This document shows positions 12,284 to 25,238 of a DNA stretch of 64,000 nucleotides, piece after piece (the stretch's first letter is position 1; each line of letters begins with the position of its first letter). A program made the position numbers and the translations under genes. Source of the DNA: Nomia melanderi (lineage: Eukaryota; Arthropoda; Insecta; Hymenoptera; Halictidae); contig NW_027475148.1 in assembly GCF_051020985.1 (NCBI RefSeq), positions 434,001 to 498,000 of the forward strand, in the 5' to 3' direction. Under the pieces are notes generated by a model. The model saw only the letters and a list, made by a program, of their open reading frames with translations. It was not told the DNA's origin and searched no databases.

Positions 12284-13333
12284 AGCACCCGAGATATCAC
12301 CAGATATATATTGGATTTTCCCCTGACCCTGAGTGTCCGGCCCCATGAGACTGTGGTTTTCTCGGCCCCTGGTGGTCCGAGGTCGTTCCCGCTGCACAGA
12401 TTCATGCGCCGGGGCCTCCTACAGACAATGCACTTTGATTTATTGCGCTATCTGTAATAGCACCCGAGATATCACCAGATATATATTGGATATTCCCCTG
12501 ACCCTGAGTGTCCGGCCCCATGAGACGGTGGTTGTCTCGGCCCCTGGTGGTCCGAGGTCGTTCCCGCTGCACAGATTCATGCGCCAGGGCCTCCTACAGA
12601 CAATGCACTTTGATTTATGGCGCTATCTGTAATAGCACCCGAGATATCACCAGATCTATATTGGATTTTCCCCTGACCCTGAGTATCCGGCCCCATGAGA
12701 CTGTGGTTTTTTCGGCCCCTGGTGGTCCGCGGTCGTTCCCGCTGCACAGATTCATGCGCCAGGGCCTCCTGCAGATAATTCACTTTGGTTTATTGCGCTA
12801 TCTCTAATAGCACCCGAGATATCTCCAGATATATACTGGATTTTCCCCTGTCACTGAGTGTCCGGCCCCATGAGACTGTGGTTTTCTCGGACCCTGGTGG
12901 TCCGAGGTCGTTCCCGCTGCACAGATTCATGCGCCAGGGCCTCCTACAGACAATGCACTTTGATTTATTGCGCTATCTGTAATAGCACCCGAGATATCAC
13001 CAGATATATATTGGATATTCCCCTGACCCTGAGTGTCCGGCCCCATGAGACGGTCGTTGTCTCGGCCCCTGGTGGTCCGAGGTCGTTCCCGCTGCACAGA
13101 TTCATGCGCCAGGGCCTCCTACAGACAATGCACTTTGATTTATGGCGCTATCTCTAATAGCACCCGAGATATCTCCAGATATATACTGGATTTTCCCCTG
13201 TCACTGAGTGTCCGGCCCCATGAGACTGTGGTTTTCTCGGCCCCTGGTGGTCCGAGGTCGTTGCCCCTTCACAGATTCATGCGCCAGGGCCTCCTACAGA
13301 CAATGCACTTTGATTTATTGCGCTATCTGTAAT
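12284..13333 (+). repeat. Six linker monomers between the A and C domains
   Basis: Six 175-bp units. Several variants typical of the C domain start here, including GGATATTCCCCTG, ATATCTCCAGATATATACTGG with CCTGTCACTGAGTG, and GTTGCCCCTTCACAG. The same monomer types reappear at 17536-18060, so this run looks like the original left neighbour of the 12-mer HOR. Confidence 0.85.
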
Positions 13334-15434
13334 AGCACCCGAGATAACACCAGATATATATTGGATTTTTCCCTGACCCTGAGTGTCCGGCCCCATGAGA
13401 CTGTGGTTTCCTCGGCCCCTGGTGGTCCGAGGTCGTTCCCGCTGCACAGATTCATGCGCCAGGGCCTCCTACAGACAATGCACTTTGATTTATTTCGCTA
13501 TCTGTAATAGGACCCGAGATATCACCAGATATATATTGGATTTTCCCCAGACCCTGAGTGTCCGGCCGCATGAGACTGTAGTTTTCTCGGCCCCTGGTCG
13601 TCCGAGGTCGTTCCCGCTGCACAGATTCATGCGACAGGGCCACCTACAGATAATGCACTTTGATTTATTGCGCTATCTCTAATAGCACCCGAGATATCAC
13701 CAGATATATATTGGATTTTCCCCTGACCCTGAGTGTCCGGCCCCATGAGACTGTGGTTTTCTCGGCCCCTGGTGGTCCGAGGTCGTTCCCGCTGCACAGA
13801 TTCATGCGCCGGGGCCTCCTACAGACAATGCACTTTGATTTATTGCGCTATCTGAAATAGCACCCGAGATATCACCAGATATATATTGGATATTCCCCTG
13901 ACCCTGAGTGTCCGGCCCCATGAGACGGTGGTTGTCTCGGCCCCTGGTGGACCGAGGTCGTTCCCGCTGCACAGATTCATGCGCCAGGGCCTCCTACAGA
14001 CAATGCACTTTGATTTATGCCGCTATCTGTAATAGCACCCGCGATATCACCAGATCTATATTGGATTTTCCCCTGACCCTGAGTATCCGGCCCCATGAGA
14101 CTGTGGTTTTTTCGGCCCCTGGTGGTCCGCGGTCGTTCCCGCTGCACAGATTCATGCGCCAGGGCCTCCTGCAGATAATTCACTTTGGTTTATTGCGCTA
14201 TCTCTAATAGCACCCGAGATATCACCAGATATATATTGGATTTTTCCTCGACACTGAGTGTCCGGCCCCATCCGACTGTGGTTTTCTCGGCCCCTGGTGG
14301 TCCGAGGTCGTTCCCGCTGCACAGTTTCATGCGCCAGGGCCTCCTACAGACAATGCACTTTGATTTATTGCGCTATCTGTAATAGCACCCGAGATATCAC
14401 CAGATATATATTGGATTTTACCCTGACCATGAGGGTCCGGCCCCATGAGACTGTGGTTTTTTCGGCCCCTGGTGGTCCGAGGTCGTTCCCGCTGCACAGA
14501 TTCATGCGCCAGGTCCTCCTACAGACAATGCACTTTGATTTATTGCGCTATCTGTAATAGCACCCAAGATATCACCAGATATATATTGGATTTTACCCTG
14601 ACCCTGAGTGTCCGGCCCCATGAGACGGTGGTTATCTCGGCCCCTGGAGGTCCGAGGACGTTCCCGCTTGCACAGATTCATGCGCCAGGGCATCCTGCAG
14701 ATAATTCACTTTGGTTTATTGCGCTATCTGTAATAGCACCCGAGATATCACCAGATATATATTGGATTTTCCCCTGACCCTAAGTGTCCGGCCCCATGAG
14801 ACTGTGGTTTTCTCGGCCCCTGGTGGTCCGAGGTCGTTCCCGCTGCACAGATTCATGCGCCAGGGCCTCCTACAGACAATGCACTTTGATTTATTGCGCT
14901 ATCTGTAATAGCACCCGAGATATCACCAGATATATATTGGATTTTTCACTGACCCTGAGCGTCCGGCCCCATGAGACGGTCGTTTTCTCGGCCCCTGGTG
15001 GTCCGAGGTCGTTCCCGCTGCACAGGTTCATGCGCCAGGGTCTCCTACAGACAATGCACTTTGATTTATTGCGCTATCTGTAATAGCACCCGAGATATCA
15101 CCAGATATATATTGGATATTCCCCTGACCCTGAGTGTCCGGCCCCATGAGACTGTGGTTTTTTCGGCCCCTGGTGGTCCGAGGTCGTTCCCGCTGCACAG
15201 ATTCATGCGCCAGGGCCTCCTGCAGATAATTCACTTTGATTTATTGCGCTATCTCTAATAGCACCCGAGATATCTCCAGATATATACTGGATTTTCCCCT
15301 GTCACTGAGTGTCCGGCCCCATGAGACGGTCGTTTTCTCGGCCCCTGGTGGTCCGAGGTCGTTCCCGCTGCACAGGTTCATGCGCCAGGGCCTCCTACAG
15401 ACAATGCACTTTGATTTATTGCGCTATCTGTAAT
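13334..15434 (+). repeat. HOR block C1: 12-monomer unit, 2101 bp
   Basis: Twelve monomers. The unit at 14559 is 176 bp because of an extra T in CCCGCTTGCACAG, giving 2101 bp. Markers shared with C2 are AGATAACACC at the start, ATTTCGCTATCTG, CTGAAATAG near 13853, CCGCGATATCACC near 14038, TTCCTCGACACTGAG and ACCATGAGGGTCC. I found about four single-base differences from C2, near 13831, 14024, 14272 and their partners. Confidence 0.92.
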
Positions 15435-17535
15435 AGCACCCGAGATAACACCAGATATATATTGGATTTTTCCCTGACCCTGAGTGTCCGGCCCCATGAG
15501 ACTGTGGTTTCCTCGGCCCCTGGTGGTCCGAGGTCGTTCCCGCTGCACAGATTCATGCGCCAGGGCCTCCTACAGACAATGCACTTTGATTTATTTCGCT
15601 ATCTGTAATAGGACCCGAGATATCACCAGATATATATTGGATTTTCCCCAGACCCTGAGTGTCCGGCCGCATGAGACTGTAGTTTTCTCGGCCCCTGGTC
15701 GTCCGAGGTCGTTCCCGCTGCACAGATTCATGCGACAGGGCCACCTACAGATAATGCACTTTGATTTATTGCGCTATCTCTAATAGCACCCGAGATATCA
15801 CCAGATATATATTGGATTTTCCCCTGACCCTGAGTGTCCGGCCCCATGAGACTGTGGTTTTCTCGGCCCCTGGTGGTCCGAGGTCGTTCCCGCTGCACAG
15901 ATTCATGCGCCGGGGCCTCCTACAGACAATGCACATTGATTTATTGCGCTATCTGAAATAGCACCCGAGATATCACCAGATATATATTGGATATTCCCCT
16001 GACCCTGAGTGTCCGGCCCCATGAGACGGTGGTTGTCTCGGCCCCTGGTGGACCGAGGTCGTTCCCGCTGCACAGATTCATGCGCCAGGGCCTCCTACAG
16101 ACAATGCACTTTGATTTATGGCGCTATCTGTAATAGCACCCGCGATATCACCAGATCTATATTGGATTTTCCCCTGACCCTGAGTATCCGGCCCCATGAG
16201 ACTGTGGTTTTTTCGGCCCCTGGTGGTCCGCGGTCGTTCCCGCTGCACAGATTCATGCGCCAGGGCCTCCTGCAGATAATTCACTTTGGTTTATTGCGCT
16301 ATCTCTAATAGCACCCGAGATATCACCAGATATATATTGGATTTTTCCTCGACACTGAGTGTCCGGCCCCATCAGACTGTGGTTTTCTCGGCCCCTGGTG
16401 GTCCGAGGTCGTTCCCGCTGCACAGTTTCATGCGCCAGGGCCTCCTACAGACAATGCACTTTGATTTATTGCGCTATCTGTAATAGCACCCGAGATATCA
16501 CCAGATATATATTGGATTTTACCCTGACCATGAGGGTCCGGCCCCATGAGACTGTGGTTTTTTCGGCCCCTGGTGGTCCGAGGTCGTTCCCGCTGCACAG
16601 ATTCATGCGCCAGGTCCTCCTACAGACAATGCACTTTGATTTATTGCGCTATCTGTAATAGCACCCAAGATATCACCAGATATATATTGGATTTTACCCT
16701 GACCCTGAGTGTCCGGCCCCATGAGACGGTGGTTATCTCGGCCCCTGGAGGTCCGAGGACGTTCCCGCTTGCACAGATTCATGCGCCAGGGCATCCTGCA
16801 GATAATTCACTTTGGTTTATTGCGCTATCTGTAATAGCACCCGAGATATCACCAGATATATATTGGATTTTCCCCTGACCCTAAGTGTCCGGCCCCATGA
16901 GACTGTGGTTTTCTCGGCCCCTGGTGGTCCGAGGTCGTTCCCGCTGCACAGATTCATGCGCCAGGGCCTCCTACAGACAATGCACTTTGATTTATTGCGC
17001 TATCTGTAATAGCACCCGAGATATCACCAGATATATATTGGATTTTTCACTGACCCTGAGCGTCCGGCCCCATGAGACGGTCGTTTTCTCGGCCCCTGGT
17101 GGTCCGAGGTCGTTCCCGCTGCACAGGTTCATGCGCCAGGGTCTCCTACAGACAATGCACTTTGATTTATTGCGCTATCTGTAATAGCACCCGAGATATC
17201 ACCAGATATATATTGGATATTCCCCTGACCCTGAGTGTCCGGCCCCATGAGACTGTGGTTTTTTCGGCCCCTGGTGGTCCGAGGTCGTTCCCGCTGCACA
17301 GATTCATGCGCCAGGGCCTCCTGCAGATAATTCACTTTGATTTATTGCGCTATCTCTAATAGCACCCGAGATATCTCCAGATATATACTGGATTTTCCCC
17401 TGTCACTGAGTGTCCGGCCCCATGAGACGGTCGTTTTCTCGGCCCCTGGTGGTCCGAGGTCGTTCCCGCTGCACAGGTTCATGCGCCAGGGCCTCCTACA
17501 GACAATGCACTTTGATTTATTGCGCTATCTGTAAT
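15435..17535 (+). repeat. HOR block C2: second 12-monomer unit, 2101 bp
   Basis: Directly follows C1 with a constant offset of 2101 bp and the same 176-bp unit, here at 16660. Close to identical to C1. Beyond 17535 the next monomer matches the linker type at 12459 instead of the C1 start, which marks the end of the tandem duplication. Confidence 0.92.
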
Positions 17536-18585
17536 AGCACCCGAGATATCACCAGATATATATTGGATATTCCCCTGACCCTGAGTGTCCGGCCCCATGA
17601 GACGGTGGTTGTCTCGGCCCCTGGTGGTCCGAGGTCGTTCCCGCTGCACAGATTCATGCGCCAGGGCCTCCTACAGACAATGCACTTTGATTTATGGCGC
17701 TATCTGTAATAGCACCCGAGATATCACCAGATATATATTGGATTTTCCCCTGACCCTAAGTGTCCGGCCCCATGAGACTGTGGTTTTCTCGGCCCCTGGT
17801 GGTCCGAGGTCGTTCCCGCTGCACAGATTCATGCGCCAGGGCCTCCTGCAGATAATTCACTTTGGTTTATTGCGCTATCTCTAATAGCTCCCGAGATATC
17901 TCCAGATATATACTGGATTTTCCCCTGTCACTGAGTGTCCGGCCCCATGAGACTGTGGTTTTCTCGGCCCCTGGTGGTCCGAGGTCGTTGCCCCTTCACA
18001 GATTCATGCGCCAGGGCCTCCTACAGACAATGCACTTTGATTTATTGCGCTATCTGTAATAGCACCCGAGATATCACCAGATATATATTGGATTTTTCAC
18101 TGACCCTGAGTGTGCGGCCCCATGAGACGGTGTTTTTCTCGGACCCTGGTGGTCCGAGGTCGTTCCCGCTGCACAAATTCATGCGCCAGGGCCTCCTGCA
18201 GATAATACACTTTGATTTATTGCGCTATCTGTAATAGCACCCGAGATATCACCGGATATATATTGGATTTTTCCCAGACCCTGAGTGTCCGGCCCCATGA
18301 GACGGTGGTTTTCTCGGCCCCTGGTGGTCGGAGGTCGTTCCCGCTGCACAGATTCGTGCGCCAGTGCCTCCTACAGACAATGCACTTCGATTTATCGCGC
18401 TATCTCTAATAGCACCCGAGATATCACCAGATATATATTGGATTTTTCACTGACCCTGAGTGTCCGGCCCCATGAGACGGTGGTTTTCTCGGCCCCTGGT
18501 GGTCCGAGGTCGTTCCCGCTGCACAGATTCGTGCGCCAGTGCCTCCTACAGACAATGCACTTCGATTTATCGCGCTATCTCTAAT
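17536..18585 (+). repeat. Six monomers between C2 and the partial copy C3
   Basis: Three units resemble linker monomers at 12459-13333. The last two (18236 and 18411) are a local duplicate pair sharing GATTCGTGCGCCAGTGCC and ACTTCGATTTATCGCGC, differing at a handful of positions. Their presence makes the spacing from C2 to C3 thirteen monomers plus 1 bp (2276 bp) instead of twelve. Confidence 0.85.
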
Positions 18586-19461
18586 AGCACCCTAGATATC
18601 ACCAGATATATATTGGATTTTTCCTCGACACTGAGTGTCCGGCCCCATCAGACTGTGGTTTTCTCGGCCCCTGGTGGTCCGAGGTCGTTCCCGCTGCACA
18701 GATTCATGCGCCAGGGCCTCCTACAGACAATGCACTTTGATTTATTGCGCTATCTGTAATAGCACCCGAGATATCACCAGATATATATTGGATTTTACCC
18801 TGACCATGAGGGTCCGGCCCCATGAGACTGTGGTTTTTTCGGCCCCTGGTGGTCCGAGGTCGTTCCCGCTGCACAGATTCATGCGCCAGGGCCTCCTACA
18901 GACAATGCACTTTGATTTATTGCGCTATCTGTAATAGCACCCGAGATATCACCAGATATATATTGGATTTTACCCTGACCCTGAGTGTCCGGCCCCATGA
19001 GACGATGGTTATCTCGGCCCCTGGAGGTCCGAGGACGTTCCCGCTTGCACAGATTCATGCGCCAGGGCATCCTGCAGATAATTCACTTTGGTTTATTGCG
19101 CTATCTGTAATAGCACCCGAGATATCACCAGATATATATTGGATTTTCCCCTGACCCTGAGTGTCCGGCCCCATGAGACTGTGGTTTTCTCGGCCCCTGG
19201 TGGTCCGAGGTCGTTCCCGCTGCACAGATTCATGCGCCAGGGCCTCCTACAGACAATGCACTTTGATTTATTGCGCTATCTGTAATAGCACCCGAGATAT
19301 CACCAGATATATATTGGATTTTTCACTGACCCTGAGCGTCCGGCCCCATGAGACGGTCGTTTTCTCGGCCCCTGGTGGTCCGAGGTCGTTCCCGCTGCAC
19401 AGGTTCATGCGCCAGGGTCTCCTACAGACAATGCACTTTGATTTATTGCGCTATGTGTAAT
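18586..19461 (+). repeat. HOR block C3: five-monomer partial copy, 876 bp
   Basis: Corresponds to C1 14209-15084 and C2 16310-17185. It includes the same extra T (CCCGCTTGCACAG), placing the 176-bp unit at 18936. It is more diverged than C1 is from C2: it lacks the AGTTTCATG and CAGGTCCTCC variants and has private changes near 19003 and 19455. The homology stops at 19461, where the next unit begins AGCACCCGAGATATCACCAA. Confidence 0.88.
19112..19286 (+). repeat. Reference monomer matching the consensus
   Basis: This single unit equals the majority base I derive at all 175 positions, so it is a convenient type monomer. An EcoRV site (GATATC) lies at unit positions 10-15 and recurs in most monomers, so EcoRV should cut the array into a 175-bp ladder. 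CpGs fall at positions 7, 55, 80, 95, 101, 107, 124 and 163. GGCCCCTGG (81-89) and CCAGGGCC (126-133) form an imperfect inverted repeat. The 3' block (138-171) is the N type, reading ACAGACAATGCACTTTGA. The unit ends at two overlapping stop signals (TAATAG across the unit boundary), which terminate every spurious reading frame in one of the three phases. Confidence 0.93.
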
Positions 19462-20133
19462 AGCACCCGAGATATCACCAAATATATATTGGATTTTTCA
19501 CTGACCCTGAGTGTCCTGCCACATGAGACGGTGGTTTTCTCGGCCCCTTGTGTTCCGAGGTCGTTCCCGCTGCACAAATTCATGCGCCAGGGCCTCCTAC
19601 AGACAATGCACTTTGATTTATTGCGCTATCTGTAATAGCACCCGAGATATCACCAGATATATATTGGATATTACCCTCACCCTGAGTGTCCAGCCCCATG
19701 AGACGGTGGTTTTCTCGGCCCCTGGTGGACCGAGGTCGTTCCCGCTGCACAGATTCATGCGCCAGGGCCTCCTCCAGACAGTGAACTTTGATTTATTGCG
19801 CTATCTGTAATAGCACCCGACATATCACCAGATATATATTGGATTTTCCCCAGACCCTGAGTGTCCGGCCCCATGAGACTGTAGTTTTCTCGGCCCCTGG
19901 TGGTCCGAGGTCGTTCCCGCTGGACAGATGCATGCGCCAGGGCCTCCTGCAGATAATTCACTTTGGTTTATTGCGCTATCTCTAATAGCACCCGAGATAT
20001 CACCAGATATATATTGGATTTTCCCCTGACCCTGAGTGTCCGGCCCCATTAGACTGTGGTTTTCTCGGCCCCTGGTGGTCCGAGGTCGTTCCCGCTGCCC
20101 AGATTCATGCGCCAGGGCCTCCTGCAGATAATA

Positions 20134-20798
20134 CACTTTGGTTTATTGCTCTGTATCTAATAGCACCCGAGATATCACCAGATATATATTGGATTTTCCC
20201 CTGACCCTGAGTGTCCGGCCCCATGAGACTGTGGTTTCCTCGGCCCCTGGTGGTCCGAGGTCGTTCCCGCTGCCCAGATTCATGCGCCAGGGCCTCCTCC
20301 AGACAATGCACTTTGATTTATTGCGCTATCTGTAATAGCACCCGACATATCACCAGATATATATAGCATTTTTCCCTGACCCTGAGTGTCCGGCCCCATG
20401 AGACGGTGGTTTTCTCGGCCCCTGGTGGTCCGAGGTCGTTCCCGCTGCACAGATTCATGCGCCAGGGCCTCCTGCATATAATTCACTTTGGTTTATTGCG
20501 CTATCTCTAATAGCACCCGAGATATCACCAGATATATATTGGATTTTGCCCTGACCCTGAGTGTCCGGCCCCATGAGACTGTGGTTTTCTCGGCCCCTGG
20601 TGGTCCGAGGTCGTTGCCGCTTCACAGATTCATGCGCCAGGGACTCCTACAGACAATGCAATTTGATTTATTGCGCTATCTGTAATAGCACCCGAGATGT
20701 CACCAGATATATTTTTGATTTTTCCCTGACCCTGAGTGTCCGGCCCCATGAGACGGTGGTTGTCTCGGCCCCTGGTGGTCCGAGGTCGTTCCCGCTGC
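20134..20798 (+). repeat. Four-monomer (700-bp) duplication, copy 1
   Basis: Matches 20834-21498 at exactly 700 bp spacing. Boundaries are the mismatch at 20133 (ATACAC versus ATTCAC) and at 20799 (CTGCCC versus CTGCAC). Shared private variants include GCTCTGTATCTAATAG, TATATAGCATTTTTCC and AGATGTCACC. I saw two internal differences, near 20238 and 20643. Confidence 0.88.
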
Positions 20799-20833
20799 CC
20801 AGATTCATGCGCCAGGGCCTCCTGCAGATAATT

Positions 20834-21498
20834 CACTTTGGTTTATTGCTCTGTATCTAATAGCACCCGAGATATCACCAGATATATATTGGATTTTCCC
20901 CTGACCCTGAGTGTCCGGCCCCATGAGACTGTGGTTTTCTCGGCCCCTGGTGGTCCGAGGTCGTTCCCGCTGCCCAGATTCATGCGCCAGGGCCTCCTCC
21001 AGACAATGCACTTTGATTTATTGCGCTATCTGTAATAGCACCCGACATATCACCAGATATATATAGCATTTTTCCCTGACCCTGAGTGTCCGGCCCCATG
21101 AGACGGTGGTTTTCTCGGCCCCTGGTGGTCCGAGGTCGTTCCCGCTGCACAGATTCATGCGCCAGGGCCTCCTGCATATAATTCACTTTGGTTTATTGCG
21201 CTATCTCTAATAGCACCCGAGATATCACCAGATATATATTGGATTTTGCCCTGACCCTGAGTGTCCGGCCCCATGAGACTGTGGTTTTCTCGGCCCCTGG
21301 TGGTCCGAGGTCGTTGCCGCTTCACAGATTCATGCGCCAGGGCCTCCTACAGACAATGCAATTTGATTTATTGCGCTATCTGTAATAGCACCCGAGATGT
21401 CACCAGATATATTTTTGATTTTTCCCTGACCCTGAGTGTCCGGCCCCATGAGACGGTGGTTGTCTCGGCCCCTGGTGGTCCGAGGTCGTTCCCGCTGC
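20834..21498 (+). repeat. Four-monomer (700-bp) duplication, copy 2
   Basis: Second copy of the four-monomer block at 20134, immediately adjacent in phase. It is followed by a monomer with CTGCACAG, where homology to copy 1 ends. Confidence 0.88.
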
Positions 21499-23661
21499 AC
21501 AGATTCATGCGCCAGGGCCTCCTACAGACAATGCACTTTGATTTATTGCGCTATCTGTAATAGCACCCGAGATATCACCAGATCTATATTGGATTTTCCC
21601 CTGACCCTGAGTATCCGGCCCCATGAGACTGTGGTTTTTTCGGCCCCTGGTGGTCCAAGGTCGTTCCCGCTGCACAGATTCATGCGCCAGGGCCTCCTAC
21701 AGACAATGCACTTTGATTTATTGCACTATCTGTAATAGCACCCGAGATATCACCAGATATATATTGGATTTTACGCTGACCCTGAGTGTCCGGCCCCATG
21801 AGACGGTGGTTGTCTCGGCCCCTGGAGGTCCGAGGACGTTCCCGCTGCACAGATTCATGCGCTAGGGCCTCCTGCAGATAATTCACTTTGGTTTATTGCG
21901 CTATCTCTATTAGCACCCGAGATATCACCAGATATATATTGGATTTTTCCCTGACCCTGAGTGTCCGGCCCCATGAGACTGTGGTTTTCTCGGCCCCTGG
22001 GGGTCCGAGGTCGTTCCCGCTGCACAGATTCATGCGCCAGGGCCTCCTACAGACAATGCACTTTGACTTATTGCGCTATCTGTAATAGCACCCGAGATAT
22101 CACCAGATATATATTGGATTTTCCCCTGACCCTGAGTGTCCGGCCCCATGAGACTGTGGTTTTCTCGGCCCCTGTTGGTCCGAGGTCGTTGCCGCTGCAC
22201 AGGTTCATGCGCCAGGGCCTCCTACAGACAATGCACTTTGATTTATTGCGCTATCTGTAATAGCACCCGAGATATCACCAGATATATATTGGATTTTTCA
22301 CTGACCCTGAGTGTCCGGCCCCATTAGACTGTGGTTTTCTCGGCCCCTGGTGGTCTGAGGTCGTTCCCGAAGCCCAGATTCATGCGCCAGGGCCTCCTGC
22401 ATATAATTCACTTTGGTTTATTGCGCTATCTCTAATAGCACCCGAGATATCAGCAGATATATATTGGATTTTTCGCTGACCCTGAGTGTCCGGCCCCATG
22501 AGACGGTGGTTGTCTCGGCCCCTGGTGGTCCGAGGTCGTTCCCGCTGCACAGATTCATGCGCCAAGGCCTCCTACAGACAATGCACTTTGATTTATTGCG
22601 CTATCTGTAATAGCACCCGAGATATCACCACATCTTTATTGGATTTTCCCCTGACCCTGAGTATCCGGCCCCATGAGACTGTGGTTTTTTCGGCCCCTGG
22701 TGGTCCGAGGTCGTTCCCGCTGCACAGATTCATGCGCCAGGGCCTCCTGCAGATAATTCACTTTGGTTTATTGCGCTATCTCTAATAGCACCCGAGATAT
22801 CACCAGATATATATTGGATTTTTCCCTGACCCTGAGTGTCCGGCCCCATGAGACGGTGGTTTTCTCGGCCCCTGGTGGTCCGAGGTCGTTCCCGCTACAC
22901 AGATTAATGCGCCAGGGCCTCCTGCAGATAATTCACTTTGGTTTACTGCGCTATCTCTAATACCACCCGAGATATCACCAGATATATATTGTATTTTCCC
23001 CTGACCCTGAGTGTCCGGCCCCATGAGACGGTGGTTTTATCAGCCCCTGGTGGTCCGAGGTCGTTCCCGCTACACAGATTCATGTGCCAAGGCCTCCTGC
23101 AGACAATGCACTTTGATTTATTTCGCTATCTCTTATAGCACCCGAGATATCACCAGATATATATTGGATTTTTCCCTCTCCCTGAGTGTCCGGCCCCATG
23201 AGACGGTGGTTTTCTTGGCCCCTGGTGGTCCGAGGTCGTTCCCGCTACACAGATTCATGCGCCAGGGCCTCCTGCAGATAATTCACTTTGGTTTATTGCG
23301 CTATCTCTAATAGCACCCGAGATATCACCAGATATATATTGGATTTTTCCCTGACCCCGAGTGTCCGGCCCCATGAGACGGTGGTTTTCTCGGCCCCTGG
23401 TGGTCCGAGGTCGTTCCTTCTGCACAGATTCATGCGCCAGGTTCTCCTACAGACAATGCACTTTGATTTATTGCGCTATCTGTAATAGCACCCGAGATAT
23501 CACCAGATATATATTGGATTTTTCCCTGACCCTCAGTGTCCGGCCGCATGAGACGGTGGTTTTCTCGGCCCCTGGTGGTCCGAGGTCGTTCCCGCTGCAC
23601 AGATGCATGCGCCAGGGTCTCCTGCAGACAATGCACTTTGATTTATTGCGCTATCTGTAAT

Positions 23662-23838
23662 AGCACCCTATATATAGCACCAGATATATATTGGAATTTT
23701 CCCTGACCCTGAGTGTCCGGCCCCATGAGACGGTGGTTTTCTCGGCCCCTGGTGGTCCAAGGTAGTTCCCGCTGTACAGATGCATGCGCCAGTGCCTCCT
23801 GCTGATAATTCACTTTGATTTATTGCGCTATCTCTAAT
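23662..23838 (+). repeat. 177-bp variant monomer
   Basis: The usual CCCGAGATATCACC is replaced by CCCTATATATAGCACC, a net gain of 2 bp that destroys the EcoRV site. The same change is present at 25239, nine monomers downstream, so the two units share an origin. Confidence 0.85.
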
Positions 23839-24363
23839 AGCACCCGAGATATCACCAGATATATATTGGATTTTTCCCTGACCCTGAGGGTCCGGCCCCA
23901 TGAGACGGTGGTTTTATCGGCACCTGGTGGTCCGAGGTCGTTCCCGCTACACAGATTCATGCGCCAAGGCCTCCTGCAGACAATGCACTTTGATTTATTG
24001 CGCTATCTCTAATAGCACCCGAGATATCACCAGATATATATTGGATTTTCCCCTGGCCCTGAGTGTCCTGCCCCATGAGACGGTGGTTTTCTCGGCCCCT
24101 GGTGGTCCGATGTCGTTCCCGCTGCACAGATTCATGCGCCAGGGCCTCCTGCAGATAATTCACTTTGGTTTATTGCGCTATCTCTAATAGCACCCGAGAT
24201 ATCACCAGACATATATTGGATTTTCCCCTGACCCTGAGTGTCCGGCCCCACGAGACTGTGGTTTTCTCGGCCCCTGGTGGTCCGAGGTCGTGCCCGCTGC
24301 CCAGATTCATGCGCAAGGGCCTCCTACAGACAATGCACTTTGATTTATTGCGCTATCTGTAAT

Positions 24364-24538
24364 AGCACCCGAGAGAGCTCCATATATATGCTGGATTTTT
24401 ACATGACTTTGGGTGACGGATACCGAAAATCTGTAATTTTCTCGGCCCCTGGTGGTCCGAGGTCGCTCCCGCTGCACAGATTCTTGCGCCAGGGCCTCCT
24501 ACAGACAATGCACTTTGATTTATTGCGCTATCTGTAAT
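24364..24538 (+). repeat. First and most divergent member of the minority monomer class
   Basis: Positions 11 to about 74 of this unit are unlike the consensus: GAGAGAGCTCCATATATATG, then CTGGATTTTTACATGAC, TTTGGGTGACGGATACCG and AAAATCTGTAATTTTC. From CTCGGCCCC onward it is ordinary. Members of this class elsewhere (30141 and later) have normal sequence up to about position 25 and differ only from there to 74. This copy therefore carries the longest divergent tract. It lacks the EcoRV site. It may represent a less converted ancestor of the class. Confidence 0.85.
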
Positions 24539-25238
24539 AGCACCCGAGATATCACCAGATATATATTGGATTTTTCCCTGACCCTCAGTGTCCGGGACCA
24601 TGAGACGGTGGTTGTCTCGGCCCCTGGTGGTCCGAGGTCGTTCCCGCTGCACAGATTCATGCGCCAGGGCCTCCTGCAGATAATTCACTTTGGTTTATTG
24701 CGCTATCTCTAATAGCACCCGAGATATCACCAGATATATATTGGATTTTTCCCTGACCCTGAGTGTCCGGCGCCATGTGTCGGTGGTTTTCTCGGCTCCT
24801 GGTGGTCCGAGGTCGTTGCCGCTGCACAGATTCATGCGCCAGCGCCTCCTACAGACAATGCACTTTGATTTATTGCGCTATCTGTAATAGCACCGGAGTT
24901 ATCACGAGATATATATTGGATTTTTCCCTGACCCTGAGTGTCCGGCCCCATGAGACGGTGGTTTTCTCTGCCCCTGGTGGTCCGAGGTCGTTCCCGCTGC
25001 AGAGATGCATGAGGCAGGGCCTCCTACAGACAATGCACTTTGATTTATTGCGCTATCTGTAATAGCACCCGAGATATCACCAGATATATATTGGATTTTT
25101 CCCTGACCCTCAGTGTCCGGCCCCATGAGACGGTGGTTTTCTCGGCCCCTGGTGGTCCGAGGTCGTTCCCGCTGCACAGATGCATGCGCCAGGGTCTCCT
25201 GCAGACAATGCACTTTGATTTATTGCGCTATCTGTAAT

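Larger units (their letters stand above)
19462..24363 (+). repeat. Mosaic domain, 28 monomers
   Basis: Diverse monomers without a sustained HOR period apart from the 700-bp duplicate at 20134. Rightwards from about 22.4 kb the unit type drifts from CCCCTGACC with GACTGTGG to TTCCCTGACC with GACGGTGG. CTGCCCAG replaces CTGCACAG in several units. One 177-bp unit is at 23662. Confidence 0.88.

Noticed and set aside
24364..24538. Transposon or gene fragment inserted in the array
   Set aside because: The divergent tract is the same length as the sequence it replaces and stays in phase. The unit remains 175 bp, so it is a variant monomer and not an insertion.
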